A stretch of DNA of 32,401 nucleotides from an uncultured Ruthenibacterium sp. GTDB lineage: Bacteria; Bacillota; Clostridia; Oscillospirales; Ruminococcaceae. The notes below the pieces were generated by a model. It saw only the letters and a program-made list of their open reading frames with translations, did no database searches and was not told where the DNA came from. The first letter of the stretch is position 1; each line of letters opens with the position of its first letter. Shown piece by piece: positions 1-8,061 of the stretch. The stretch covers positions 1-32,401 of the forward strand of contig CALXBN010000013.1 in NCBI GenBank assembly GCA_944386555.1, in the 5' to 3' direction. The translations under genes and the position numbers were made by a program.

Positions 1-1097
1 GTCAGGCCGCTTTTTCGGATGCGGCTGGTCTTTTCCACCAGGCTCTCGGAAAAATTATCCACGCGCAGCGAAGGCAGCGACATGCTCACATGTTCTTCCT
101 GCGTCCAGTCCAGCATATCGTCCAGCAGGGTCTCCAGCTGGCTGTGATCGCTGGTGGAAAGGCTGGTCAGGCTGATCTCATCGTAGCCAGTGTTGGCGCA
201 CAGGTCGCGCCCGGCATCACTGAGCATTTTCGCATCCCGCTCGCGCATGGGGCGGTACAAAAAACCCGCCTGGCAGAAGCGGCATCCCCGTACACAGCCC
301 CGCAGCACCTCTACCTGGGCACGGTCGTGTACGGCGCCGATCATGGGCACTACAAAATGTGTGGGCAGCGGCTGGCTGTTCATATCCCGGATGATGGCTT
401 TTGTAATGGGCATGGGAGCGCCGTCCTTCGGGGCGATGGCCCGGATGCGGCCGTCATCTTCATAGGCCACATCGTACAGGGCCGGAATGTACACACCCTG
501 GATATCCGCACAGCGGCGCAGGATCTGGGCTTTCGTCATCCCTGCCCTGCGCCCGTCCAGAATGGCGTCGCACACGGCGGGCAACTGTTCTTCCCCCTCA
601 CCCAGCATAAAAAGGTCGATGAAATCCGTCAGCGGTTCGGCATTGCAGGCACAGGGGCCGCCGGCCACAATAATGGGAGCATCTTCCCCGCGCTGGGCCG
701 CCAGCAGCGGAATACCCGCCAGATCCAGCATTGCCAGGATGTTGGAATAGGACAGCTCATATTGCAATGTAAACCCCACAATGTCAAACTGAGACAGCGG
801 ATCCTTGCTCTCCAGTGCGTATAAAGGCACCCGGTGCCGTTCCATCTGCTCCTTCATATCCACCCAAGGCATAAAGGCGCGCTCGCACCAGAAATTTTCC
901 CGGGCGTTGAGGATCTCGTACAGGATCTTCATGCCCAGGAAGGACATGCCCACCTCATATGTATCAGGGAAGCAGAAGGCAAAGCGCAGCTCCACTTTGC
1001 TTTTATCCTTGACGATGCTGCCTGGCTCGCCGCCGGTATAGCGGCCGGGCTTCTGCACATTCAGCAAAAGGGGCCGCAGTTGCTCTAAACTGGCCAT
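1..1097 (-). CDS. B12-binding-type radical SAM protein (TIGR03960-like), partial
   Basis: The gene runs off the left edge; about 365 N-terminal residues are present. A CxxxCxxC motif (CVRGCRFC, about residues 268-275) marks the 4Fe-4S cluster that cleaves S-adenosylmethionine. It is preceded by a long N-terminal region resembling the cobalamin-binding-type domain of the YgiQ/TIGR03960 group, with phrases such as VGFTLQYELSYSNI and IVAGGPCACNAEP. In Clostridia this family is often followed by or fused to a TIGR03936 (DUF2344) domain, which would lie outside the window. The ATG at 1097 follows GAGGG at a normal distance. A good promoter lies at 1146-1174, so the gene probably has its own transcript although it follows the mutS2-GNAT pair. 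The substrate is unknown; a role in RNA modification is often guessed for the family. Confidence 0.85.
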   Translation of the reverse strand, partial: MASLEQLRPLLLNVQKPGRYTGGEPGSIVKDKSKVELRFAFCFPDTYEVGMSFLGMKILYEILNARENFWCERAFMPWVDMKEQMERHRVPLYALESKDPLSQFDIVGFTLQYELSYSNILAMLDLAGIPLLAAQRGEDAPIIVAGGPCACNAEPLTDFIDLFMLGEGEEQLPAVCDAILDGRRAGMTKAQILRRCADIQGVYIPALYDVAYEDDGRIRAIAPKDGAPMPITKAIIRDMNSQPLPTHFVVPMIGAVHDRAQVEVLRGCVRGCRFCQAGFLYRPMRERDAKMLSDAGRDLCANTGYDEISLTSLSTSDHSQLETLLDDMLDWTQEEHVSMSLPSLRVDNFSESLVEKTSRIRKSGL

Positions 1098-1121
1098 GGA
1101 ATCCCTCATTCATTGATTTTA

Positions 1122-1138
1122 GCTGTGCAGGGCACAGC
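1122..1138 (-). other. 7-bp hairpin at the 5' end of the radical SAM transcript
   Basis: GCTGTGC and GCACAGC are separated by three bases. The hairpin begins about where transcription from the promoter at 1146-1174 should start, so it would form the extreme 5' end of the message, where such stems often stabilise RNA. It could also be a weak terminator for the upstream GNAT gene, but only TAAAAT follows rather than a run of T. Confidence 0.45.
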
Positions 1139-1145
1139 GGGAATT

Positions 1146-1174
1146 ATTATAGCAGGGGCTGCGCTGCCGCGCAA
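1146..1174 (-). promoter_or_regulatory. sigma-A-type promoter of the radical SAM gene
   Basis: On the minus strand TTGCGC (1174-1169) is followed after 17 bases by TATAAT (1151-1146), and TGC just before it makes an extended -10 (TGCTATAAT). The predicted start of transcription is near 1139, about 40 bases before the ATG. Confidence 0.7.
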
Positions 1175-1181
1175 GGGGCTC

Positions 1182-1658
1182 TCAGGGCCATTCCATGCGC
1201 AGCATCTCCACCAGGCCGCCGGGAGTTTTGGCCCGGTATCGCCCTGTTGTGCGGAAGCCTGCACGCGCATAGCAGCGGATTGCGCGCTGATTGAACGGCC
1301 GCACCGCCAGCCACAGCGGGCGGCCCGCCGCCCAGGCTTTGGCCAAAGCCATCACTGCCGCGCCCCGGCCGCCGCCGCAGAAAGCCGGCGCCAGCCCCAC
1401 ACCGATGCAGCCGTCCGGCCGGATGCGCAAAAAGCCGATGAAACAGCCATCCTCACAGATTGAGCGGAATTGCTTCGCACGCTCCTGTTCACAGGCAACA
1501 GCCCAGCCCTGACGGCATACGGTATCCCAGTCAGGGCAGTCGTATTGGGCATAGAGGCCCGGATAATGCCAGGTGCACATCTCCCGAGCCTGTTCTTCCG
1601 TAAAAGGCCGCAGTTCCAGCACCGGCTTTCCGCTCTTCCTCCCGTTTTTCCCGCTCAT
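1182..1658 (-). CDS. GNAT family N-acetyltransferase
   Basis: A 158-residue acyl-CoA-dependent acetyltransferase. The acetyl-CoA loop is recognisable as GLAPAFCGGGRGAA (about residues 88-101, the R/Q-x-x-G-x-G/A motif A), and the C-terminal part RPFNQRAIRCYARAGF is the usual motif B, in which the N-x-R-A-I-x-x-Y-x-x-x-G-F pattern ends the fold. The ATG overlaps the mutS2 stop codon (ATGA), so translation is very likely coupled to mutS2. The substrate cannot be told from sequence. It does not look like RimI, which has a different motif set. It is a cytosolic protein without signal peptide. Confidence 0.88.
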   Translation of the reverse strand: MSGKNGRKSGKPVLELRPFTEEQAREMCTWHYPGLYAQYDCPDWDTVCRQGWAVACEQERAKQFRSICEDGCFIGFLRIRPDGCIGVGLAPAFCGGGRGAAVMALAKAWAAGRPLWLAVRPFNQRAIRCYARAGFRTTGRYRAKTPGGLVEMLRMEWP

Positions 1659-4060
1659 TTCAGCTCTACCACCGTGACGCCGGCTTCGCCTTCTCCATAA
1701 TTGCCCAGGCGGAAGCTCTTCACGTTGGGATGACGGCGCAAATGGGCCTGCACGCCGGCGCGCAGGGTGCCGGTGCCCTTGCCGTGGATGAGATACAGCG
1801 TGCTCTGGCCGCTCATCACTGCGTTGTCGATGAAACGGTCTACTTCCATATTGGCTTCCTCTACATTCATCCCGATCAGGTTCAGTTCCATACTGGCGCC
1901 GCGCTCCACTTTTTGCGAGAAACTGTCGCCCTGTTCGGTGCGGGGGCGCGGCGTGTACTTTTGCTTTTTGGCCGCCGGCGGCTGCTGTTTGGGCGGCGCG
2001 GCCAGCTTTGCAAGAGGCACCTTGGTTTTGATAATGCCCGCGCGCACCTCCACCAGGCCCTCCCTGTCGGGTTTGGCACAGACAATACCAGTTTTATCCA
2101 GCTCGGTCAGATAGACCTCCTGTCCTATTGTCACAGATTTCAACGGTTTGAAACTGCGGGCCGGGGCATGCACCACATCAGATTGAAGGAACAGCTTTTC
2201 CGTGTCCCGCCGGGCAATTTCCCGCGCACGGATGGCCCGCTGCTGGGCCGAACGGTTTTTGTCTTTTTCCAGTTTGCGCAGTTCATCCGCCAAGGCATAT
2301 GCCTGGCCTTGCACCTCCTGGGCCATAGCCCGGGCTTTATCTCGGGCTGCAGCCAGCTCCGCTTCCCCCTGGGCAATCAGCTTGTCCCGTTTTTCCTGGG
2401 CCTGCTTCACCGCATCGGCTGCCGTGCGGCGCAGCTGCTCTACTTCTCCTTCTTTTTCCTTCAGCTGAATTTTCAAATCATCCAATTGGGCCAGCACGGC
2501 GTCAAACTGCTTGTCCTCTTCCGAAAGGTGGGCCTGTGCCCGCTGGATCACCCGCTTGGACACCCCCAGTTTCTCACTGATGAGAAACGCATTGGATTTA
2601 CCCGGGACCCCCACGCTGAGCTTGTAGGTCGGCCGCAAAGTCTCTACATTGAATTCACAGGAAGCGTTCTGCACACCGGGGGTTTCCAGCGCAAAAGTTT
2701 TCAATTCTGAATAGTGGGTGGTTGCCATCACGCGCGCGCCTCTCTCGCGCAGCTCCTCAATGACGGAAATGGCCAGGGCCGCGCCTTCGGCCGGGTCGGT
2801 GCCGGCGCCCAGCTCGTCCATCAGCACCAGGGTATTGGGGCCGGCTTCATCCAGAATGCCGGTGATATTTTTGATATGCCCTGAAAAAGTGGACAAGCTC
2901 TGCTCAATGCTCTGCTCATCGCCGATGTCCACCAGGATCGCATCGTACACACACACACTGCTGGACTCATGGGCCGGGATCAAATACCCGTACTGGGCCA
3001 TCAGGTTCAGCAGTCCCGCCGTTTTCAGCGTCACTGTTTTGCCGCCGGTGTTGGGGCCGGTGATCACCATGGTATCGTACCCATAGGCGTCCCCAAGCCG
3101 GATGTCCACCGGCACCACCTGTGCGGGGTCAATCAGGGGATGACGGGCCCGCACCAGCTGAAAAGCGCCATCATCCCGCACGGCCGGCAGCATGGCTTTT
3201 TGCTCCAGCGCCAGCTTAGCCTTGGCCAGCAGTGTATCCAGATGCAGCATGGCGTCGTACCCCAGGCTGAACATGGGTTCCATATCCGCCACCTGGGCGG
3301 AATAAGCAGCCAGCAGCCGCTCGATCTCCTGCTGCTCCTGGCTGCGCAGCTGAAGGATTTTGGCATTGGCCTCCACCACGGCCGTGGGTTCCACAAACAG
3401 CGTGGAGCCAGTGGAAGACACATCATGGATAACGCCGCCCACTTCGCCCCGGTATTCGGCCTTCACTGGAACCACAAAGCGTCCGTTGCGCAGGGAGACC
3501 ACTGCCTCCTGCAGATATTTGCTGGTGGCCTGATTTTTCACAATTCCTTCCAGCTTATCCCGGATGGAATTTTCCGCGGCGCGGATCTTCCTTCGCACCT
3601 CATACAGGGTATCCGAAGCGGTATCCGCCATTTCGTTTTCCGACAGAATGGATTCGGTAATGGTTTTTTCCAGCGCCGGCTGGGGCGTCATGGCGTACAG
3701 GTCGTCGTCCAGCGGCAGCGCCCCATGTTCGGTGATGGCATACCATTTGATCCACTCGCGGAAATTGCGCAGTGCCGCCGCCACTTCCAGCAGCTCGGCC
3801 ATGCTCAGGACGCCGCCCTTCACCGCCCGCTGCACTGCCTCCTTGACGCCTTCCACGCGCGAGAATCGGGGCGAGCCGTTTTTGAGCAGCAGCGTAGTCA
3901 TGGCATCGGTCTGCGCCAGCAGCTCCCGCACTTCATCTGCATTTTGGCCAGGCTGCTGGTTCTCCAGCAGCCTGGCCGCCTCCGGGCAGGTGATCCCCTG
4001 CAGGGCCCGGGCGCGTATTTTATGAAATTCCAGCGATTGTAAGTACTTTTCCTGTGTCAT
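1655..4060 (-). CDS. mutS2: MutS2 (MutSB), ATPase with Smr domain
   Basis: This is a full-length MutS2 of 801 residues (the family is about 780-800). Order: core and lever helices (1-320), P-loop GPNTGGKT (335-342), Walker B LVLMDE (411-416) with the following GAGTDP, a long charged coiled coil (about 515-620), a KOW-like stretch, and a C-terminal Smr domain (725-801) with HGKGTG. The mismatch-recognition domain I of MutS is absent, as expected. MutS2 acts on branched DNA and, in Bacillus, on collided ribosomes. The LDLRG motif that opens the Smr domain reads LNLIG here, so the usual acidic residue is lost. The ATG follows an AAAAAAGGAA stretch. It lies 41 bases after recO and shares four bases with the GNAT gene. 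Confidence 0.97.
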   Translation of the reverse strand: MTQEKYLQSLEFHKIRARALQGITCPEAARLLENQQPGQNADEVRELLAQTDAMTTLLLKNGSPRFSRVEGVKEAVQRAVKGGVLSMAELLEVAAALRNFREWIKWYAITEHGALPLDDDLYAMTPQPALEKTITESILSENEMADTASDTLYEVRRKIRAAENSIRDKLEGIVKNQATSKYLQEAVVSLRNGRFVVPVKAEYRGEVGGVIHDVSSTGSTLFVEPTAVVEANAKILQLRSQEQQEIERLLAAYSAQVADMEPMFSLGYDAMLHLDTLLAKAKLALEQKAMLPAVRDDGAFQLVRARHPLIDPAQVVPVDIRLGDAYGYDTMVITGPNTGGKTVTLKTAGLLNLMAQYGYLIPAHESSSVCVYDAILVDIGDEQSIEQSLSTFSGHIKNITGILDEAGPNTLVLMDELGAGTDPAEGAALAISVIEELRERGARVMATTHYSELKTFALETPGVQNASCEFNVETLRPTYKLSVGVPGKSNAFLISEKLGVSKRVIQRAQAHLSEEDKQFDAVLAQLDDLKIQLKEKEGEVEQLRRTAADAVKQAQEKRDKLIAQGEAELAAARDKARAMAQEVQGQAYALADELRKLEKDKNRSAQQRAIRAREIARRDTEKLFLQSDVVHAPARSFKPLKSVTIGQEVYLTELDKTGIVCAKPDREGLVEVRAGIIKTKVPLAKLAAPPKQQPPAAKKQKYTPRPRTEQGDSFSQKVERGASMELNLIGMNVEEANMEVDRFIDNAVMSGQSTLYLIHGKGTGTLRAGVQAHLRRHPNVKSFRLGNYGEGEAGVTVVELK

Positions 4061-4101
4061 TTCCTTTTTTCCTGTCTATAGCAAAAGTTTGGCCGCACCT
4101 G

Positions 4102-4845
4102 TCACAGCACGGTCTCCAAAAATTCCTGTGATTTGAACGGCCTGTCCACGCACTGCATCACATATTGCGAAGCCACCGCTCCCAGCTGGCGGGTACTTTC
4201 CTGGCCCAGAGTAAAGGCAAACAGCTTACGATCCTCGGCATATACAATATGGCGCATAGCTGCCAGAGCCGAGGCATCCAGGTTGGGCTGCAGCCCGCGC
4301 TTGGCCGCACAGCTGGCGCAGTACAGCACACCCCGCGGCACATCAAAAAAGAACGGCTCACCTTCATATTTTACGCAGTCTTCACAGGCCACCAGGTTCG
4401 GCATAAAGCCCGACTGGCTCAGCGCCCGCAGCTCGAAAATCGCCTTGATCAGGCGCGGCGGCCGTTTTTTTTCGTTCAAATAGTACAAACAATTCAGCAG
4501 CAGCCGCAGCACAGGTTCGGCCTCTTCTCCGGCCGGCGCCAGGGCCGCGGCAAACTCGGCCAGATACATTGCCAGTGCCATGTTTTCCACGCTTTCATGC
4601 ACACCCCAAAACACTTCCTTGACGCTGGCCGCATCTACGGTGTACATGGTTTTTCCTTCGAAAAGAAGGAACTCCGAATAGCAGAACAGGCCTGTGCCGC
4701 TGAACAATTTGCTTTTCAGCCGAAGGCTGCCTTTGGCCATAGCGCTGATGACGCCATGGCCCGGCGTCAAAATCGACAGCGCCCGGTCAGCTTCCCCGGT
4801 TTTGGTGGCCCGCACCACCAGGCCCATGGTCGTCAGCCGGCGCAT
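4102..4845 (-). CDS. recO: DNA repair protein RecO
   Basis: A 247-residue RecO. It mediates RecA loading by binding RecR and SSB in RecFOR gap repair. The N-terminal OB fold starts with the family phrase GLVVRATKTGEADRALSIL, and LTPGHGVISAMAKGSLR follows. Four cysteines, C154, C157, C176 and C179 (CEDC and CASC), form the zinc site found in many Gram-positive RecO proteins. The ATG at 4845 is the first available start in this frame. Its Shine-Dalgarno AAGGAG is about 13 bases upstream, rather far; the ATG at 4827 gives a start closer to the conserved core. Either start lies inside the end of the upstream yqzL-like gene, so the two are probably translationally coupled. Confidence 0.96.
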   Translation of the reverse strand: MRRLTTMGLVVRATKTGEADRALSILTPGHGVISAMAKGSLRLKSKLFSGTGLFCYSEFLLFEGKTMYTVDAASVKEVFWGVHESVENMALAMYLAEFAAALAPAGEEAEPVLRLLLNCLYYLNEKKRPPRLIKAIFELRALSQSGFMPNLVACEDCVKYEGEPFFFDVPRGVLYCASCAAKRGLQPNLDASALAAMRHIVYAEDRKLFAFTLGQESTRQLGAVASQYVMQCVDRPFKSQEFLETVL

Positions 4846-4975
4846 CGCGGCTCTCGCTCTCCTTCCGTTTCACTTCCTGCGGGCTACCCGCTTCCCGGCT
4901 GTTGGCTTTGTAACGCAGGTATGCACCAACAGCCCCGGTAGCCTCAAATAGTTTCCAATCCCACTGATCTTCCAT
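4787..4975 (-). CDS. yqzL: YqzL family small protein
   Basis: A 62-residue ORF between era and recO, the place where Bacillus carries yqzL. The first 24 residues match my memory of the YqzL pattern W-x-L-F-x-x-T-G-x-V-x-A-Y-L-x-Y-K (WDWKLFEATGAVGAYLRYK). The remainder is charged, low in complexity and overlaps the start of recO by 59 bases, making the protein longer than the usual 45-50 residues. A very good AGGAGGG lies nine bases before the ATG, better than that of recO. The function of YqzL is unknown. The position, the motif and the ribosome binding site together argue that it is a real gene; the overlapping tail may be an unconserved extension. Confidence 0.75.
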   Translation of the reverse strand: MEDQWDWKLFEATGAVGAYLRYKANSREAGSPQEVKRKESESRDAPADDHGPGGAGHQNRGS

Positions 4976-5059
4976 GTGGCGGATCCCTCCTGCCTGCAGC
5001 AGTTATTCTCCGCCATTATACGCCTTTCATCCCCGGAAAGTTTGTCCAATCCGGGCACT

Positions 5060-5962
5060 TTACAGGTTAAACCCGAAATTGTTCAGCAGGAAATCGTTAT
5101 CCCGCCAGTCATCCTTGATCTTTACCCAGCACTGCAGGTTCACTCTGGTTCCCAGGAATTCTTCGCATTCGCGCCGGGCTTCACTGGCAATCTTCTTCAG
5201 CATTGCTCCACCTTTGCCGATGACGATCCCCTTGTGGCTTTTCTTTTCACAATAAATATTCACATCGATATCGACCATCCCGCCGTCCGGACGCTCCTTG
5301 AAACGCTCTACTGTCACGGCGATGCCGTGGGGGATCTCGTCATACAGGTACAGCAGCATTTTTTCACGGATCACTTCGGAAACCAATGCCTTTTCGGGCA
5401 TATCCGTATATGCGTCATCCGGGAAGTAGTGCGGGCTGTCCGCTGCATATTCCGCCAGCTGCGCCAGCAGTTCATCGCAGCCCTCATCGTTCTGCACGCT
5501 CATCGGCAGAATTTGCTCAAACAGGTCCAGGCTCCCCAGCTCGTCCATCCGTATCAGCAGATCTTCCTTCTGTTTCAGCGTGTCTGTTTTGTTGATGACT
5601 GCCAGCGCGGGCACATGTTTTGCCCTGATGTCGCCGATCAGCTTCTGCTCGGGCTCATTCAGCGCACCGTAGGGTTCAAACAACATCACCACAGCGTCCA
5701 CCTCGGCAATGCTCTGCACGGCCGTGCTGTCCATGCGCTGGCCCAGCTTGGTCCGGGGGCGGTGGATACCCGGCGTGTCCAGGAATACATACTGCAGCGG
5801 CCCGCGGGTGACAATGCCTGTGATGCGGGTGCGGGTCGTTTGGGGCTTTGCCGTGACAATGGCCACTTTCTCCCCCACCAGGCGGTTGATCAGGCTGGAT
5901 TTGCCCACATTGGGCCGGCCCACCAGGGCCACAAAAATAGACTTTGTCTGTTCGTTTAGCAA
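5060..5962 (-). CDS. era: GTPase Era
   Basis: A 300-residue Ras-like GTPase that binds the 3' end of 16S rRNA and supports 30S assembly. G1 is GRPNVGKS (15-22), G3 is DTPG (62-65) and G4 is NKTD (124-127). The C-terminal KH domain carries GKGGAMLKKI (249-258), the RNA-binding loop. Length is normal for the family. The start is a TTG at 5962, preceded by AAGGAG eight bases upstream; that site overlaps the dgkA stop codon. A nearby ATG (5970) is in a different frame and is not used. The gene sits between dgkA and yqzL-recO as in other Firmicutes. Confidence 0.97.
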   Translation of the reverse strand: MLNEQTKSIFVALVGRPNVGKSSLINRLVGEKVAIVTAKPQTTRTRITGIVTRGPLQYVFLDTPGIHRPRTKLGQRMDSTAVQSIAEVDAVVMLFEPYGALNEPEQKLIGDIRAKHVPALAVINKTDTLKQKEDLLIRMDELGSLDLFEQILPMSVQNDEGCDELLAQLAEYAADSPHYFPDDAYTDMPEKALVSEVIREKMLLYLYDEIPHGIAVTVERFKERPDGGMVDIDVNIYCEKKSHKGIVIGKGGAMLKKIASEARRECEEFLGTRVNLQCWVKIKDDWRDNDFLLNNFGFNL

Positions 5963-5974
5963 AATTCATGCTCC

Positions 5975-6433
5975 TTATGCAGGTTTTTTTCCGAATACAA
6001 AGCGCCAGCACAGCCACACGCTGGCCGCCAGCGGAATCAGCGTCCAGGGATATGCACGCAAAAAATTTCCCATGCGCGCAAAGGCCGCCAGGTCCCAATA
6101 CAGCAAAACGCCGCACACAGCACAGCCAATGCTGAACACCAGCACTGCACCGGCCGCCATATCCTTGACCACGCCGGCAGTCCGGTATCGGTCCGGCACC
6201 GGACGTTCCACCGTGCGCTCCAGGCTGGAATTCACCAATTCCAGCGCCAAAACGCCGCACACCATCAGGGTGATCAGGCAATACTGTGTTTTGGTAAATT
6301 CATAAAACGGGCTGAACAGATAGACATAGAAAGCCGCGCACAGATGGAACCGCATGTTTCGCTCCTCCCGAACGGCTGTGCGAATCCCCTGGGCCGCGTA
6401 ACGAAAGCTAGACCAGAACGGCTGCTTTTCCAT
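5975..6433 (-). CDS. dgkA: Diacylglycerol kinase/undecaprenol kinase family membrane protein
   Basis: A 152-residue integral membrane kinase of the DgkA fold with hydrophobic helices near residues 33-49, 52-68, 94-115 and 126-146. The catalytic region is recognisable: ALELVNSSLERTVE (the E-x-x-N-x-x-I/L-E core that holds the metal and lipid) followed by KDMAAGAVLV. Gram-positive members phosphorylate undecaprenol rather than diacylglycerol, so it probably feeds the lipid carrier pool for cell wall synthesis. The start chosen is the ATG at 6433, four bases after the ybeY stop, with AGGTG before it; this gives the conserved N-terminus (WSSFRYAAQGI). A longer reading frame back to 6478 would overlap ybeY and is not needed. 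The cdd gene that follows dgkA in Bacillus is missing. Confidence 0.93.
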   Translation of the reverse strand: MEKQPFWSSFRYAAQGIRTAVREERNMRFHLCAAFYVYLFSPFYEFTKTQYCLITLMVCGVLALELVNSSLERTVERPVPDRYRTAGVVKDMAAGAVLVFSIGCAVCGVLLYWDLAAFARMGNFLRAYPWTLIPLAASVWLCWRFVFGKKPA

Positions 6434-6437
6434 ATTG

Positions 6438-6941
6438 TCACACCTGGTCGGCGCTGTAAGACACCGTGCGCGGCACACCCAGCTGGATCAAAGTGGCCTC
6501 TTCCTTTTCCCGCATACGGACAGCCTCCAGGCCGCCGGCTTCATGATCATAGCCCAGCAGGTGGAACATGGAATGCACCGTGAGGAATGCGACTTCCCGC
6601 TGCAGAGAATGGCCATACAGTTCGGCCTGTTCCACAGCGCGCTCCATACTGATAACGATATCGCCCAGCATTGCCGCACCGGTCTCCTGGTTCACGTCGT
6701 ATTTGCCGTTCTCTCCCAGAGGAAAGCTCAGCACATCCGTGGGCTGCGGCTTGCCCCGGTACTGCTCGTTCAGCCGGGCAATCTCCGCATTGTCCACAAA
6801 TGTGACGCTGATCTCCGCCGGCCCTTCAAAATGCTCGTACTCCAGCACGGCGTGGCAGGCGCGGCGGATCAGGATCCGCATTCCGGAAGGGATCTTGACA
6901 GCCTTCTGCTTGTTTGTGATGTAAACTTTGTGAGACATCAT
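6438..6941 (-). CDS. ybeY: rRNA maturation endoribonuclease YbeY
   Basis: A single-strand RNA endonuclease needed for 16S rRNA 3' processing and ribosome quality control. The zinc motif H-x3-H-x5-H is seen as HSMFHLLGYDH (H123, H127, H133). Other family signs are TDVLSFP (residues 68-74) and LGDIVIS (92-98). Length 167, normal. Two adjacent ATGs (6941 and 6938) are possible; AAAGGAAG lies just upstream and fits either. The gene follows phoH by 34 bases and precedes dgkA by four bases. In Bacillus pgpH (yqfF) lies between phoH and ybeY; it is absent here. Confidence 0.96.
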   Translation of the reverse strand: MMSHKVYITNKQKAVKIPSGMRILIRRACHAVLEYEHFEGPAEISVTFVDNAEIARLNEQYRGKPQPTDVLSFPLGENGKYDVNQETGAAMLGDIVISMERAVEQAELYGHSLQREVAFLTVHSMFHLLGYDHEAGGLEAVRMREKEEATLIQLGVPRTVSYSADQV

Positions 6942-6975
6942 TGCACTTCCTTTGTGATATTTGGATTGCTTGTTT

Positions 6976-7947
6976 TTATCGCTTCAGGCGCGCCGCCGCG
7001 GCTTTATCATAGGCCTTGATGATCGCCTGCACCAGCCGGTGGCGCACCACATCTTTTTCACTGAAATACACCATGGAAATCCCTTCCACATTCTTCAGCA
7101 CTTTCAGCGCATCCACCAACCCGCTGCGGGATTTATCCGGCAGGTCAATCTGCGTTACATCGCCGGTGACCACTACTTTCGACCCCGTGCCCATGCGTGT
7201 CAGGAACATTTTCATCTGCTCCGGGCTGGTGTTCTGCGCCTCGTCCAGGATGATGAATGCATCGTCCAGTGTGCGCCCGCGCATATAGGCCAGCGGGGCC
7301 ACTTCAATCAGCTGCTTTTCCATCAGCGCCTGGTATTTCTCTGTTCCCAGCATATCAAACAGCGCATCGTACAGCGGGCGCAGGTACGGGTCCACTTTGT
7401 TCTGCAGGTCTCCGGGCAAAAAGCCCAGTTTTTCCCCGGCCTCTACAGCTGGCCGCGTAAGGATGATGCGCGTCACCTCCCGCGCTTTAAACGCCTTGAC
7501 TGCCATCGCCACTGCCAGATAGGTTTTACCCGTACCCGCCGGCCCCACGCCAAAGGTAATGGGGTTTTGCCGGATCTGGCTGATATACTCTTTCTGCCCC
7601 AGCGTTTTGGGGCGCACCGGACGCCCTTTAGCCGTGATCGCAATAAAATCGCCCGTGAGCTCACGGACCTTTTCCGCTTCGCCGGAGCCCGCCAGGGAAA
7701 TACAGTAACGCACGGTCTGCTCTTCCAGCGGCGTACCGTTTTCCCGCAGTGTCAGCATGGAGTCGATGGCGCGCATGGCGTTGCGCACACCCTCTTCCTC
7801 GCCGGTCAATTTGATTTCATTGCCTCTGCACACCGCTGTAACGCCAAACGCCTGCTCCAGCAGCCGGATATTCTCATCGCCCGCTCCAAAAATAGCCAGG
7901 GCCGTATCAATCGAATCCACTTCAAACAGTTTTTCCGTTCTAGACAC
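6976..7947 (-). CDS. phoH: PhoH family ATPase (PhoH-like, YbeZ type)
   Basis: A 323-residue cytosolic ATPase of the helicase superfamily 1-like PhoH group. The N-terminal region (1-100) is the KH-like RNA-binding part. P-loop GPAGTGKT is at 135-142 and Walker B FIILDEAQN at about 231-239. The family works with YbeY in RNA metabolism, in keeping with the adjacent ybeY gene. The start is GTG at 7947; an in-frame TGA lies just upstream, so no longer form is possible. AAAAGG is almost adjacent to the GTG, an unusually short spacing, so initiation may be weak or may use another codon. An extended -10 promoter is at 7974-8001. Confidence 0.95.
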   Translation of the reverse strand: MSRTEKLFEVDSIDTALAIFGAGDENIRLLEQAFGVTAVCRGNEIKLTGEEEGVRNAMRAIDSMLTLRENGTPLEEQTVRYCISLAGSGEAEKVRELTGDFIAITAKGRPVRPKTLGQKEYISQIRQNPITFGVGPAGTGKTYLAVAMAVKAFKAREVTRIILTRPAVEAGEKLGFLPGDLQNKVDPYLRPLYDALFDMLGTEKYQALMEKQLIEVAPLAYMRGRTLDDAFIILDEAQNTSPEQMKMFLTRMGTGSKVVVTGDVTQIDLPDKSRSGLVDALKVLKNVEGISMVYFSEKDVVRHRLVQAIIKAYDKAAAARLKR

Positions 7948-7973
7948 ACCTTTTCAAATAGATTTCCCATAAT

Positions 7974-8001
7974 ATTATAGCATATTTTATAAAATTTTAA
8001 A
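7974..8001 (-). promoter_or_regulatory. Extended -10 promoter of the phoH-ybeY-dgkA-era-recO operon
   Basis: Minus strand: TTTAAA (8001-7996) and TATAAT (7979-7974), 16 bases apart, with TGC directly before the -10. The region is AT-rich against GC-rich surroundings. Transcription should start near 7967, some 20 bases before phoH. Confidence 0.7.
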
Positions 8002-8061
8002 GAGGATTTTGTGCAGAAAGTGTACAAACTTTCCACGAAGCCCTTTGGGTACCCGCAGCTG

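Noticed and set aside
2969..4042. Long open frame on the plus strand opposite mutS2 (and another at 1730-2710)
   Set aside because: Composition is that of an antisense shadow of a GC-rich gene, with no ribosome binding site and no family resemblance; mutS2 is certain on the other strand.
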